Assembly (NCBI GenBank): GCA_017992605.1
Contig: JAGOOG010000001.1
Coordinates: 1-64,000, forward strand
Direction of reading: 5' to 3'
Length of the DNA stretch: 64,000 nt
Source of the DNA: Deltaproteobacteria bacterium
GTDB lineage: Bacteria > Desulfobacterota > Desulfomonilia > UBA1062
Within the stretch, counting starts at the first letter, position 1. Each line of letters begins with the position of its first letter. Below are positions 17,421-25,949 of the stretch, piece after piece. A program made the translations under genes and the position numbers. The notes beneath the pieces are model-generated. The model saw only the letters and a program-made list of their open reading frames with translations, did not search any database and was not told the origin of the DNA.

Positions 17421-17954
17421 ATAGGCAAGTTCGGCTTTCGACAAGACGACAAGGACAGGATCCGGGTCAACGAGCGCATCATGGCCGAGAGCGTGAGGGT
17501 CATCTCACCCGACGGAGAGCAGCTCGGCATCATGACCGTACCTGCGGCCGTGAATGCAGCACGGGAACATGGCATGGACCTGGTCGAAGTGGCCCCGCAG
17601 GCGACTCCTCCGGTCTGCCGTATCATGGAATACGGCAAGTACAAGTACGAGAAGTCCAAGCGCGAGGCACAGGCCAGGAAGAAGCAGACCGTCATCGTCA
17701 TCAAGGAGATCAAGTTCCGGCCCAAGACCGACGAGCACGACTATCAGTTCAAGCTCAAGCACATACAGCGGTTCCTGGAAGAGAAGAACAAGGTGAAGGT
17801 CGTGATGCGGTTCAGGGGCAGGGAGATCATCCACATGGGCAAGGGCCTGGAAATGCTCAACAGGGTCCGTGCCGACCTGGGGGATCTTGCCGTGACCGAG
17901 GCCGAGCCCAAGTCGGAAGGCCGCACCATGGTGATGATGCTGGCCCCGAAGTAG
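17421..17954 (+). CDS. infC: Translation initiation factor IF-3, probable AUA start codon
   Basis: 177 residues if started at ATA 17421. The first in-frame ATG (17481) would delete the conserved N-terminal stretch GKFGFRQDDKDRIRVNERI, which in IF-3 carries the RVNERI motif. Upstream of ATA 17421 is a near-ideal GGGGAGGG with 5-base spacing. The in-frame stop TAA at 17397 limits extension; the only other candidate is ATT 17403, which has no ribosome site. IF-3 binds the 30S subunit and rejects non-canonical starts, and infC genes typically use AUU or AUC to autoregulate. An AUA start fits that logic. The C-terminal domain has the usual KxVKVVMRFRGREI and the EPKxEGR ending. Confidence 0.93.
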   Translation: MGKFGFRQDDKDRIRVNERIMAESVRVISPDGEQLGIMTVPAAVNAAREHGMDLVEVAPQATPPVCRIMEYGKYKYEKSKREAQARKKQTVIVIKEIKFRPKTDEHDYQFKLKHIQRFLEEKNKVKVVMRFRGREIIHMGKGLEMLNRVRADLGDLAVTEAEPKSEGRTMVMMLAPK

Positions 17955-17970
17955 ATACAAGGAGCGGACA

Positions 17971-18165
17971 ATGAAACTGAAGACCAATCGGAGTGCAGCC
18001 AAGAGGTTCAAGGCGACCGGAACGGGCAAGGTGAAGAGGAACAAGGCGTATGCGCGTCACCTCCTGTCCTGCAAGACCACCAAGCAGAAGAGGAAGCTGA
18101 GGAGGTCGGGCCTGGTCGACTCCGCGAACATTGCCGGCGTCAGGCAGATGCTGCCGTATCTGTAA
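17971..18165 (+). CDS. rpmI: 50S ribosomal protein L35
   Basis: 64 residues, very basic, with the L35 pattern MKLKTNRSAAKRFKATGTGK at the start and HLLSCKTTKQKRKLR in the middle. The ribosome site is AAGGAG with 6-base spacing. It lies 16 bases after infC and 12 before rplT, the standard L35/L20 translationally coupled pair. Confidence 0.97.
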   Translation: MKLKTNRSAAKRFKATGTGKVKRNKAYARHLLSCKTTKQKRKLRRSGLVDSANIAGVRQMLPYL

Positions 18166-18177
18166 GAGGTAGGGATC

Positions 18178-18525
18178 ATGCGAGTAAAACGTGGTGTAGT
18201 GGGAAAGAGGAAGAGGGTGCGGGTCCACAAGCTCACGAAGGGATACTACGGGGGCCGGCGGAACCTGGTCAGGGTCGCCCAGGAGGCGATGAACAGGGGC
18301 CTTGCCTTTGCCTATCGTGACAGGCGCAACCGCAAGAGGGATTTCAGGCGTCTGTGGATCGCCAGGATAAACGCCGCCCTGAGAAACCGGGGCACGACCT
18401 ATTCCAAGTTCATCCATGCCTTGAAGGCTGCGAGCGTGGAACTCGACCGGAAGGTGCTGGCTGACCTCGCAGTCACCGACCCCAAGGGATTCACCTCGAT
18501 TGTCGAATCAGTATCCAAGGCATAA
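18178..18525 (+). CDS. rplT: 50S ribosomal protein L20
   Basis: 115 residues with the typical L20 start (MRVKRGVVGKRKRVRVHKLT), GYYGGRRN and the RRNRKRDFRRLWIARINAA core that binds 23S rRNA early in assembly. In many bacteria L20 represses its own operon by binding the infC-rpmI leader; no clear mimic structure was identified here. Its stop overlaps the pheS start (TAATG). Confidence 0.97.
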   Translation: MRVKRGVVGKRKRVRVHKLTKGYYGGRRNLVRVAQEAMNRGLAFAYRDRRNRKRDFRRLWIARINAALRNRGTTYSKFIHALKAASVELDRKVLADLAVTDPKGFTSIVESVSKA

Positions 18526-19529
18526 TGGAAAAACAGCTCGAAGAACTCCAAAGGCAGTTCAGTCAGGACCTGGAAAAAATCCATAAGCCCGAAGAGGTCG
18601 AGCCTCTGAGGATCCAGTACCTGGGCCGCAAGGGGAGGCTCACGGCCGTTCTGCGCCAGATGGGATCGCTCGGCGCCGAGGAGCGCCCGCGCATGGGCGC
18701 CCTGTCCAACAAGCTCAAGGCCTTCATGGAACAGGCCCTCGAGGAGAAATCCACAGCCCTGGCTTCGGAACAGGCCGCCACGGGCATCGACGTGACCCTG
18801 CCGGGCAGGGTGCTCAGGCGGGGGTCCATCCACGTGATCAACCAGGTCATGGAGGAGATCGAGGACATCTTCCGCCACCTGGGGTTCCAGATCGCCTCCG
18901 GCCCCGAAGTGGAGGACGACTACCACAACTTCGAGGCGCTCAACATGCCCGAGAACCATCCCGCCCGCGACATGCAGGACACCTTCTACTTCAGCAAAGG
19001 CACCCTCCTGCGGACGCACACCTCCCCGGTGCAGATCCGGGTGATGGAGGCCCAGGGCCTGCCGGTGCGCATCATCGCCCCGGGCAAGGTCTACCGGTGC
19101 GACTTCGACATCACGCACAGCCCCATGTTCCACCAGGTCGAGGGACTCTGGGTGGAGGAGGGCATCACGCTGGCCCACCTCAAGGGGGTGCTCTACGAAT
19201 TCGCCCACAAGTGCTTCGGCCCGGACATTCCCCTGCGGTTCCGGTCGTCCTTCTTCCCGTTCACCGAGCCTTCGGCCGAGGTGGACATGGGCTGCATCAT
19301 CTGCAAGGGCGCAGGCTGCAGGGTGTGCGGGAACACGGGCTGGCTCGAGATCCTGGGCAGCGGCATGGTGGACCCGGAGGTATACCGGTTCGTCGGCATC
19401 GACCCGGAGAAGGTCACCGGCTTCGCCTTCGGCATGGGGGTGGAGCGCATCGCCATGATCAAGTACGGCATCGACGACATCAGGCTCTTCTACGACTCGG
19501 ACCTGCGGTTCCTGAGCCAGTTCGCCTGA
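18525..19529 (+). CDS. pheS: Phenylalanyl-tRNA synthetase alpha chain
   Basis: 334 residues. An N-terminal coiled-coil tRNA-binding arm (about 1-90) is followed by a class II catalytic core with motif 2 at KVYRCDFDITHSPMFHQVEG, a FTEPSAEVD stretch and motif 3 GMGVERIAMIKYG. The cysteine pattern CIICKGAGCRVCGNTGW (about 260-277) is the usual insertion in many bacterial PheS proteins. It forms an (alpha beta)2 enzyme with PheT, charging phenylalanine. It is translationally coupled to rplT by a one-base overlap and lies 11 bases before pheT. Confidence 0.97.
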   Translation: MEKQLEELQRQFSQDLEKIHKPEEVEPLRIQYLGRKGRLTAVLRQMGSLGAEERPRMGALSNKLKAFMEQALEEKSTALASEQAATGIDVTLPGRVLRRGSIHVINQVMEEIEDIFRHLGFQIASGPEVEDDYHNFEALNMPENHPARDMQDTFYFSKGTLLRTHTSPVQIRVMEAQGLPVRIIAPGKVYRCDFDITHSPMFHQVEGLWVEEGITLAHLKGVLYEFAHKCFGPDIPLRFRSSFFPFTEPSAEVDMGCIICKGAGCRVCGNTGWLEILGSGMVDPEVYRFVGIDPEKVTGFAFGMGVERIAMIKYGIDDIRLFYDSDLRFLSQFA

Positions 19530-19540
19530 CAGGGAGCGAG

Positions 19541-21895
19541 ATGAAGATCAGCTACAGCTGGATCAAGGAATTCGTCGACCTCGACGTCGATGCGGCAGCT
19601 GCCGCATCCGCGCTCACCATGAGCGGCACCGAGGTGGAGGAGGTCGTGCACCAGACCGTGCCGCGCGAGGTCGTCTGCGCCCGCGTCGTGGAGGCGAAGA
19701 AACACCCCAATGCGGACAAGCTGTTCCTCTGCACCGTGGACACGGGTACCGAAACGCTCCAGGTGGTCTGCGGTGCGCCCAACACCCGCTCCGGCATGAT
19801 GAGCGCCTTCGCCCCCGTGGGGTGCGACCTGGGCCCGGGCATGCTCGTGAAGAAGGCCAAGATCCGCGGCGAGGAGTCCTTCGGCGTGCTGCTCTCGGAG
19901 CGCGAGCTGGGACTCACCGACGATCACACCGGCATCATGGAATTCGACGTCGAGACCAGGCCGGGAGAAGCCCTGGTCGACGCGCTAAGCCTTGAGGACT
20001 GGGTCCTGGACGTGAACGTGACGCCCAACCGGGGTGACTGCCTGTCCGTCATGGGCGTGGCCAGGGAACTGGCGGCGCTCTTCGGGACGCAGCTGAAGAT
20101 GCCTGCATTCTCCATCGCCGAAGACGCCGCTGCCATCGAATCGGTCCTGACCGTCGAGATCGTCGACACAAAAGGATGCCCGCGGTATGCCGCGCGGTAC
20201 CTGAACGACGTCAAGATAGGCAAGAGCCCGTTTGCCATGCGCAGACGCCTCTTCCAGTCGGGCGTGAGGGCCATCAGCAACGTGGTGGACATCACCAACT
20301 ACGTCATGCTCGAGTACGGCCAGCCTCTGCACGCCTTCGACTCAACGCTCATCGACGGCGGCGGCATCGTGGTGCGCAAGGCCGCCGAAGGCGAGACCTT
20401 CGTCACCCTTGACTCGGTAGAGCGCCGGCTCAGGGCGGACGACCTGCTCATCTGCGACAAGGCCAAGGCCGTGGCGCTCGCCGGCGTCATGGGAGGCGAG
20501 AACTCGGAGGTGCTCCCCACCACCACGAGCGTGGTGCTCGAGAGCGCGTTCTTCGACCCTGCCGGCATACAGAAGACGTCCAGGGGACTCGGGCTCTCCA
20601 CCGAGGCTTCATACCGCTTCGAACGCGGTATCGACCCGGCCGTCCAGGTCGATGCCGCGAACAGGGCTGCCTGGTTCATGGTGCGCTACGCCGGTGCGCG
20701 GGTATACCGGGGAGTCATCGACGTGAACCACATGACCCTGGAAAAGCGCCACGTGAAGCTCAGGATGTCGTACCTCCGGAAGGTGCTCGGCATAGACGGC
20801 ATCGATGCCGGTGACGTGCGGCGCATCTTCACGGGTCTGGGCTGCGAAATCCAGGACGCCGGAGACGGCTGGACCATCGGCGTTCCCGCGTTCCGGCACG
20901 ACCTGGGCCGCGAGATCGACCTCGTGGAGGAGTTCATCAGGGTGTACGGCATGGACAAGGTTTCCCCGGACCTGCCGACCTTCAAGCCCATGGACGGAAT
21001 CCCCGAAGAGAAAGGCCTCACGGAGTTGCGGGTGGCACTCGCCGCCATGGGACTCACCGAGGTCATCACCTACTCGTTCATCGCGCCCCGGTGGATGGCG
21101 TTCTTCCCGGGCGAGGCCCTGGAGCTGCTCAATCCCATCTCTGAAGAGATGAAGATCATGCGGACCTCCATCGTCCCGGGGCTGGTCGCCGTGGTCGAGC
21201 GGAACAGGAAGCTCCAGGCGCGGGACATCTCGCTGTTCGAGATCGGGAAGACCTTCCACACCGGCCCGGGCGGCAAGCTGCCCGACGAGGTCAGGCGCCT
21301 CGGCATAGCCCTTTCAGGCATGCGGTTCGACCCGCACTGGTCGGAGAAGGGCAGGCCCGTCGACTTCTACGACATCAAGGGTATCGCCGAGTCACTGCTC
21401 GGGCCCATGGAGCTGAAACCGTCGAACAACGGCCACCTGAAACCGGGATGCCAGGCCGACATCGTCCTCGACGGTTCCATCATCGGAACCGTGGGCAGCG
21501 TCCACCCGGACATCCTCGGGCTCATGGACACCGACGACGAGATCCTCGTCCTCGAGGTCCTCTTGGAGCCCGTCCTGGTCAGGCGCTGGGAGGGCCTCAG
21601 GGAGATCCCCAAGTTCCCCTCCACGTGGAGGGACCTCTCCCTGGTCGTGGACGAGAACGTCTGCTACGCGGACATCGTCGCGGGCATCCAGTCCAAGGGC
21701 ATCAGGGAAATCAGGCAGGTGGCGGCCGTGGACGTGTACCTGGGCGACAAGCTGCCGACGGGCAAGAAGGGCGTCACCATCCGCATCACCTATCAGTCCG
21801 ATGAGCGCACCCTGGAGGATGCCATGATCTCCAGATGGCAGGACAGGATCGTCGCCTCGCTCAGGGACGACCTCGGGATCACGCTCCGGCAGTAG
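19541..21895 (+). CDS. pheT: Phenylalanyl-tRNA synthetase beta chain
   Basis: 784 residues from ATG 19541 after GGGAG. The frame is open upstream but overlaps pheS. Domains: an N-terminal EMAP/OB-fold tRNA-binding domain (about 40-150, VVEAKKHPNADKLFLC), the B3/B4 editing domain (about 210-390, ISNVVDITNYVMLEYGQPLHAFD), B5 (about 400-470), a catalytic-like core and the C-terminal ferredoxin-fold anticodon-binding domain (about 690-784, PKFPSTWRDLSLVVDE). It completes the thrS-to-pheT cluster. Confidence 0.97.
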   Translation: MKISYSWIKEFVDLDVDAAAAASALTMSGTEVEEVVHQTVPREVVCARVVEAKKHPNADKLFLCTVDTGTETLQVVCGAPNTRSGMMSAFAPVGCDLGPGMLVKKAKIRGEESFGVLLSERELGLTDDHTGIMEFDVETRPGEALVDALSLEDWVLDVNVTPNRGDCLSVMGVARELAALFGTQLKMPAFSIAEDAAAIESVLTVEIVDTKGCPRYAARYLNDVKIGKSPFAMRRRLFQSGVRAISNVVDITNYVMLEYGQPLHAFDSTLIDGGGIVVRKAAEGETFVTLDSVERRLRADDLLICDKAKAVALAGVMGGENSEVLPTTTSVVLESAFFDPAGIQKTSRGLGLSTEASYRFERGIDPAVQVDAANRAAWFMVRYAGARVYRGVIDVNHMTLEKRHVKLRMSYLRKVLGIDGIDAGDVRRIFTGLGCEIQDAGDGWTIGVPAFRHDLGREIDLVEEFIRVYGMDKVSPDLPTFKPMDGIPEEKGLTELRVALAAMGLTEVITYSFIAPRWMAFFPGEALELLNPISEEMKIMRTSIVPGLVAVVERNRKLQARDISLFEIGKTFHTGPGGKLPDEVRRLGIALSGMRFDPHWSEKGRPVDFYDIKGIAESLLGPMELKPSNNGHLKPGCQADIVLDGSIIGTVGSVHPDILGLMDTDDEILVLEVLLEPVLVRRWEGLREIPKFPSTWRDLSLVVDENVCYADIVAGIQSKGIREIRQVAAVDVYLGDKLPTGKKGVTIRITYQSDERTLEDAMISRWQDRIVASLRDDLGITLRQ

Positions 21896-21904
21896 GCCGG
21901 TCTC

Positions 21905-22597
21905 ATGGGCGGCACGAAGCTTCACCTCTCCGCGCGGGCTGGCATGGCTGCGGTCCTGTTCATCGCCTGCCTCGCAGTCCCGGGCCCGATCCGCGCCGAC
22001 TACCTCATCACCCGAGCAGACGCGACTGTCCGCACCCAATGCTACTGGATCGAGCGGTCCATGCTCCACCTCTGCGAGGGCGGCGAACCTGTGGCCCTGT
22101 CAGAGGTGGGCGCCATAGAGACCGGCACGGCGAGCGCCCTCGATGCCGAACTGCACAGGGATACCCTGCGCCGTTTCTTCACCAGCCTCGCCTGGCTCGG
22201 GGACAGGGAGGCCGAGGTCACGGACCTCGACGATGCCCTCGCAGAGGGCCTCGAGGGGTTCGACGATCCTGTGAGGCGCAAGGTGCACAAGGAGAAGATG
22301 AGGGAGCTCAGGGGAAAGCTCCTCGGTGATGTTCAGGATGTCCGGGCGAGAGTGGTCAGGCTGAAGAACGCATGGGAGGGAATCCGCATCCCGGAAAGGA
22401 AGCTCGTCAAACTGGCGGACCTGAAATCACTCCAGTTCCTCACCTGGCTCCAGTCCCTCCAGGAGCGCGAGATCTCTATCAAGACCCTCGATCCCACCTT
22501 CCGGGCCCTCGCCCAGGAGCACCGTCGGCAGTCACTCCAGTTCGAAGCGCTCTACGTCAGGAACGTCCTGCAATCCGGCAGCGGGTCTGCCGAGTGA
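21905..22597 (+). CDS. Hypothetical secreted protein with helical body
   Basis: 230 residues, family not recognised. Residues 1-31 look like a signal peptide (positive start, AAVLFIACLAVPGPIRA, cleavage before DYL). A short beta-like stretch with two cysteines (about 46-58, TQCYWIERSMLHLCEGG) follows, then long charged helices (from about 75 to 220) that could form a coiled coil. The cysteines may form a disulfide in the periplasm. The start lacks a good ribosome site; an internal Met14 would leave a shorter signal peptide. It follows pheT by 9 bases, so it may be the tail of that operon, or a separate envelope function. Confidence 0.7.
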   Translation: MGGTKLHLSARAGMAAVLFIACLAVPGPIRADYLITRADATVRTQCYWIERSMLHLCEGGEPVALSEVGAIETGTASALDAELHRDTLRRFFTSLAWLGDREAEVTDLDDALAEGLEGFDDPVRRKVHKEKMRELRGKLLGDVQDVRARVVRLKNAWEGIRIPERKLVKLADLKSLQFLTWLQSLQEREISIKTLDPTFRALAQEHRRQSLQFEALYVRNVLQSGSGSAE

Positions 22598-22617
22598 TCC
22601 GTTGACGCCTGGGGCGA

Positions 22618-23712
22618 TCAGCGGGAAGCGTCTTCGCCCGCCATCTCCCTGGCGTGGAGGCCGGCCTGCATGAGGTTCACCCCCGTGACCCACCCGGAGA
22701 GGATCCCGACCAGGATGAGGGGGACAATGGCGAAGAAGTGGAAGGTCAGCGTCAGCCCGGCCGCCTCCATGCGGGGAACCCCGAAGATCATCAGCCCGTA
22801 GATGCCGCCTGCCTCCCAGAGGCCCCAGTATCCGGGGACCGAGGGCAGGACGATGAAGAAACACATGATGGTGAAGGCCGCAGAGGCCTGGAGGAACGTG
22901 AGGTCGACCCCTGTGCACCCGAACAGAAAGATGGAGAACGCCATGTAGGTCACGAGCCACACACCCAGGGACAGCAGCGAGCAGGACAGTATCTTCGAAG
23001 GGGTCCGGAGCACCTCGAAGCCATGGGCGATGTTGTCGAGGATGGCCTGGGTGCGGACGTGCAGCCTTTCCGACATGCGCCTCCTGGGCCTGGCCGGGAC
23101 AAGGAAGAGCAGGTGGGGCAGCCATGAGATGACGCGCCCCATCAGGGCCCTGGTGGGTCGGACCATGAGCATGAGGGTGCCGGCGAGCAGGAGGAGACCG
23201 GCCATGATGGACTTCTGCTGTATGGAGACGAGCGTGGCCCTGTTCAGTTCATACCGGCCGAAGGAAATGCTCAGGGACGGGTCTATGGTGACGCTGCCCA
23301 TGAGGAGTATGAAGAGGAGCAGCAGGGTCGCCATGTCGAAGATCCGTTCCACGGCGACGGTGGCGAGCACCTTGGAGAACTCCACCCGGTCCCTCCTGTA
23401 CAGGATGGCAGGCCTGGCGAGTTCGCCCAGGCGACCGGGGAGGATGCAGTTGATCGCGAAGGCGATGACGAGGGGATGGAAGGCATGCCAGAAGCCGATT
23501 CTCTTGACCGGGTTCAGGATAACCTGCCACCTCAGGGCCCTGATGAAATAGGTGAACAGCCCGAGGGCCGTGGAAGGGACGATCCACCAGAAGTTGATGG
23601 TCCCGATATAGTCGAAGAGCTCTGTGACGGGAATGTTTCTGAAGGAGACGGCTATGGCGACACCCGAGAACACCAGCCCGAGGAACAGAGAAATGAGTAC
23701 CTTTCTGTTCAA
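22618..23712 (-). CDS. Flippase-like integral membrane protein (lysylphosphatidylglycerol synthase TM-region family)
   Basis: 364 residues with about eight hydrophobic segments and the UPF0104/LPG_synthase_TM pattern: RALRWQVIL near residue 65, LPGRLGELARPAILYRR around 95-110, an ERIFDMATLLLLF helix, and PSVPGYWGLWEAGGIYGL near 310. Members are thought to move or modify lipid-linked substrates at the inner membrane; the catalytic LPG domain is absent, so aminoacyl transfer is not expected. The start codon is TTG (23710-23712) preceded by GGAAGG; no ATG is available nearby. It is convergent with the secreted protein gene. Confidence 0.85.
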   Translation of the reverse strand: MNRKVLISLFLGLVFSGVAIAVSFRNIPVTELFDYIGTINFWWIVPSTALGLFTYFIRALRWQVILNPVKRIGFWHAFHPLVIAFAINCILPGRLGELARPAILYRRDRVEFSKVLATVAVERIFDMATLLLLFILLMGSVTIDPSLSISFGRYELNRATLVSIQQKSIMAGLLLLAGTLMLMVRPTRALMGRVISWLPHLLFLVPARPRRRMSERLHVRTQAILDNIAHGFEVLRTPSKILSCSLLSLGVWLVTYMAFSIFLFGCTGVDLTFLQASAAFTIMCFFIVLPSVPGYWGLWEAGGIYGLMIFGVPRMEAAGLTLTFHFFAIVPLILVGILSGWVTGVNLMQAGLHAREMAGEDASR

Positions 23713-23821
23713 ATGACCTTCCTTGTTCAGAAATTCCAGGACATCTTAATGAAGAACGGGTGTATTGGCAACCATGGGATTCACTGCCGCATCGTGCTTG
23801 ATGGACCGCGAGGGTGGTCGC

Positions 23822-24496
23822 TCAGGGGTCCTGATTCGGCACGATGGCATCCGCCAGGAGCTTCTCCGCCGCGGACAGGGTGGTCTTGAGGTATTTCTCG
23901 GTCTTGGTATGCCTGGTGGCCTTCATGTCCATGACCTGGGTGATGCCCAGGAGCAGGCCCCAGATGATGTCCGACAGGGCATAGGCGCTCATCTTCCTGA
24001 TGAGGCCCTGGGCCATGGCCTTGTCGAGCAGGCCCCTGGCCAGCTCGAAGTCGTGCCTGCCGAGGCTGCTGATGGAGAGCCTGGTGTCCTCGTTCAGCTC
24101 GTTGATGAGGTCCGACTGCTGGAAGAAGGAGTTGGCCACCCTGAGTGAGTCCGGGGAGGTTTCGTAGCTCTTCGCGAAGGCCCTGAAGAAGTCCTTCACC
24201 AGTGTTCTGCCGTTTGCATACCTGCCGGCGTCGAGTTTCATTGCGATCTTCTCGAACTGAGAGCCGAACTCCTCCAGGAAGGGCAGCATGAGGGCCGAGT
24301 AGAGCTCGTCCTTGGTCCTGAAGTACTGGTATATGGTGGGCTTGCTGACCTCCGCCTCGAAGGCGATCTCGTCCATGGTGGTCTTCAGGTATCCCTTGGA
24401 AAAGAAGACCTTCTTCGCTGCGGAGAGGATCCCCTGTATGCGCTGGTCCTTTTCCCTCTTCTTTCTCTGTCGGATCACTTCCCGGTGTCCGTGCAT
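23822..24496 (-). CDS. TetR-family transcriptional regulator
   Basis: 224 residues from ATG 24496, chosen over an upstream TTG because AGGAAGGG precedes it by 7 bases. A very basic N-terminal extension (KKREKDQRIQ) leads into the TetR helix-turn-helix (about 22-70: ILSAAKKVFFSKGYLKTTMDEI, then VSKPTIYQYFRTKDELY). The C-terminal ligand domain is helical and unassigned. It is divergent from the acyl-CoA dehydrogenase operon 280 bases away, so it is the natural candidate regulator of that cluster, probably with an acyl-CoA ligand, as in the FadR and PsrA types of TetR protein. That is inference. Confidence 0.9.
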   Translation of the reverse strand: MHGHREVIRQRKKREKDQRIQGILSAAKKVFFSKGYLKTTMDEIAFEAEVSKPTIYQYFRTKDELYSALMLPFLEEFGSQFEKIAMKLDAGRYANGRTLVKDFFRAFAKSYETSPDSLRVANSFFQQSDLINELNEDTRLSISSLGRHDFELARGLLDKAMAQGLIRKMSAYALSDIIWGLLLGITQVMDMKATRHTKTEKYLKTTLSAAEKLLADAIVPNQDP

Positions 24497-24658
24497 CGCT
24501 TTTCCCTTCCTGCTTCGATACCGTTCACGCAAACAACCACAGGTAATAAAGCTACTCGAAGTTCAGCAATAAGAACACCTGGAGCCGCGGATGTCAAGGA
24601 GAAACGAGGCGAATACTGACTTGGCGGGATCATTCGACGGCTGAAGGCTACAACCGTG

Positions 24659-24687
24659 TTGACAAAGAGTTAACTCATGGTTTACAT
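24659..24687 (+). promoter_or_regulatory. Candidate promoter with embedded palindromic operator for the acyl-CoA cluster
   Basis: TTGACA (24659-24664), 17-base spacer, TTACAT (24682-24687). The perfect palindrome GAGTTAACTC (24667-24676) lies wholly in the spacer, an ideal place for a repressor such as the divergent TetR protein. A second small dyad TACT-GAT-AGTA (24689-24699) lies at the expected transcription start. The 280-base divergent region holds no gene. Confidence 0.5.
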
Positions 24688-24775
24688 GCTACTGATAGTA
24701 GTAAAACTGACTGAAAGTTGTTATGAATGATTCTGTGCCGGCAGCAAACCTGACCCGGGAAGGAGAGGGGGTTCG

Positions 24776-25924
24776 ATGGATTTCACGCTCACACAGGAAC
24801 AGAAGCTCTTCAGGGAGACGGTCTATCGCTATGGGCGCGACGAGGTGGCGCCGCTGTGCGAGGAGGCCGATCTCAGGGGTGAATTCAGCTTCGAGATATG
24901 GAACAGGCTCGCCTCGTTCGGCATCTTCGGCCTGCCTTTCCCCGAAGAGCTGGGCGGATCGGGGGCGGACATCGTCACCTGCTGCCTGGCCGGGGAGGCC
25001 CTCGGGCATGCCGGTGTGGACGGCGGCAGCCTGCTCGCGTGGGGGGCGCACACCTACCTGTGTGCGCACAACATCTTCACCTTCGGGACGGACGAGCAGA
25101 AGAAGAACTATGTACCCAAGCTTGCCTCCGGTGAGTGGATCGGCTGCATGGGGCTCACCGAGCCGGGTTCGGGATCCGATGCGGCGTCGATGAGGGCCAC
25201 GGCCCTCAGGAAGGGTGATCGTTACATCCTCAACGGCACCAAGACCTTCATCACCAACGCGCCGGTCTCGGATGTCTACGTGGTGTTCGCCAACGTCGAC
25301 CGGGCAAGGAAGCACGAGGGAATCACCGCCTTCATCGTCGAGAAGGGGACGCCGGGTCTGTCTACGAGCACACCCTTCCACAAGATGGGATGCAAGTGCT
25401 CGGCCACCTCGGAGGTCATCATGGAGGACTGCGAGGTGCCGGAGACCAACGTGCTGGGAGGCGAGGGAAAGGGCTGGATCATCGCGCTCTCCGGCGTCGA
25501 GTGGGACCGGTGCACCCTCCTGTCGCCCATGCTCGGGGCGGCCCTGTTCAACCTGGACGCCTGCGCCCGCTATGCCAACGAACGGCACCAGTTCAACCGT
25601 CCCATCCGGAGCTTTCAGGCCATCCAGCACCGGATCGCCGACATGAAGGTCTTCATCGAGGCCGCGCGTCTGGCCATCTACCGGGTCGCATCCGCCAAGG
25701 ACCGCGGCCAGATGCTCAACCCGCTGCAGGCTGCGGTGAGCAAGGTCTACGCCGGCGACCGCGGCTTCGAAATGGCATCGGAAGCGGTGCAGGTGTTCGG
25801 GGGGTACGGCTTCATGCACGAATACCCGGTGGAGAGGAACTTCCGCGACTCCAAGCTGGCAGCCATCGGCGGGGGTACGTCGGATATCATGCGCATGATC
25901 GTCTCCAGGATCATGATGATGTAA
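24776..25924 (+). CDS. Acyl-CoA dehydrogenase, catalytic glutamate position changed
   Basis: 382 residues with the full acyl-CoA dehydrogenase fold: an N-terminal helical domain, a beta domain with GCMGLTEPGSGSDA (FAD/substrate contact) and a C-terminal helical domain with RHQFNRPIRSFQAIQHRIADM and VQVFGGYGF. The loop that normally carries the catalytic glutamate (EGT) reads GGGTS at 365-369, so that base is missing. At the alternative site used by isovaleryl-CoA dehydrogenase the sequence is GVEWDR (240-245), with Asp244 aligned to the glutamate and Glu242 two residues before. It may use one of these, or be a partner subunit of the next gene. A strong ribosome site (GGAAGGAGAGGGG) precedes it. 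Confidence 0.92.
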   Translation: MDFTLTQEQKLFRETVYRYGRDEVAPLCEEADLRGEFSFEIWNRLASFGIFGLPFPEELGGSGADIVTCCLAGEALGHAGVDGGSLLAWGAHTYLCAHNIFTFGTDEQKKNYVPKLASGEWIGCMGLTEPGSGSDAASMRATALRKGDRYILNGTKTFITNAPVSDVYVVFANVDRARKHEGITAFIVEKGTPGLSTSTPFHKMGCKCSATSEVIMEDCEVPETNVLGGEGKGWIIALSGVEWDRCTLLSPMLGAALFNLDACARYANERHQFNRPIRSFQAIQHRIADMKVFIEAARLAIYRVASAKDRGQMLNPLQAAVSKVYAGDRGFEMASEAVQVFGGYGFMHEYPVERNFRDSKLAAIGGGTSDIMRMIVSRIMMM

Positions 25925-25949
25925 CCGGTCCTGAAAGGGGGTTTACACG

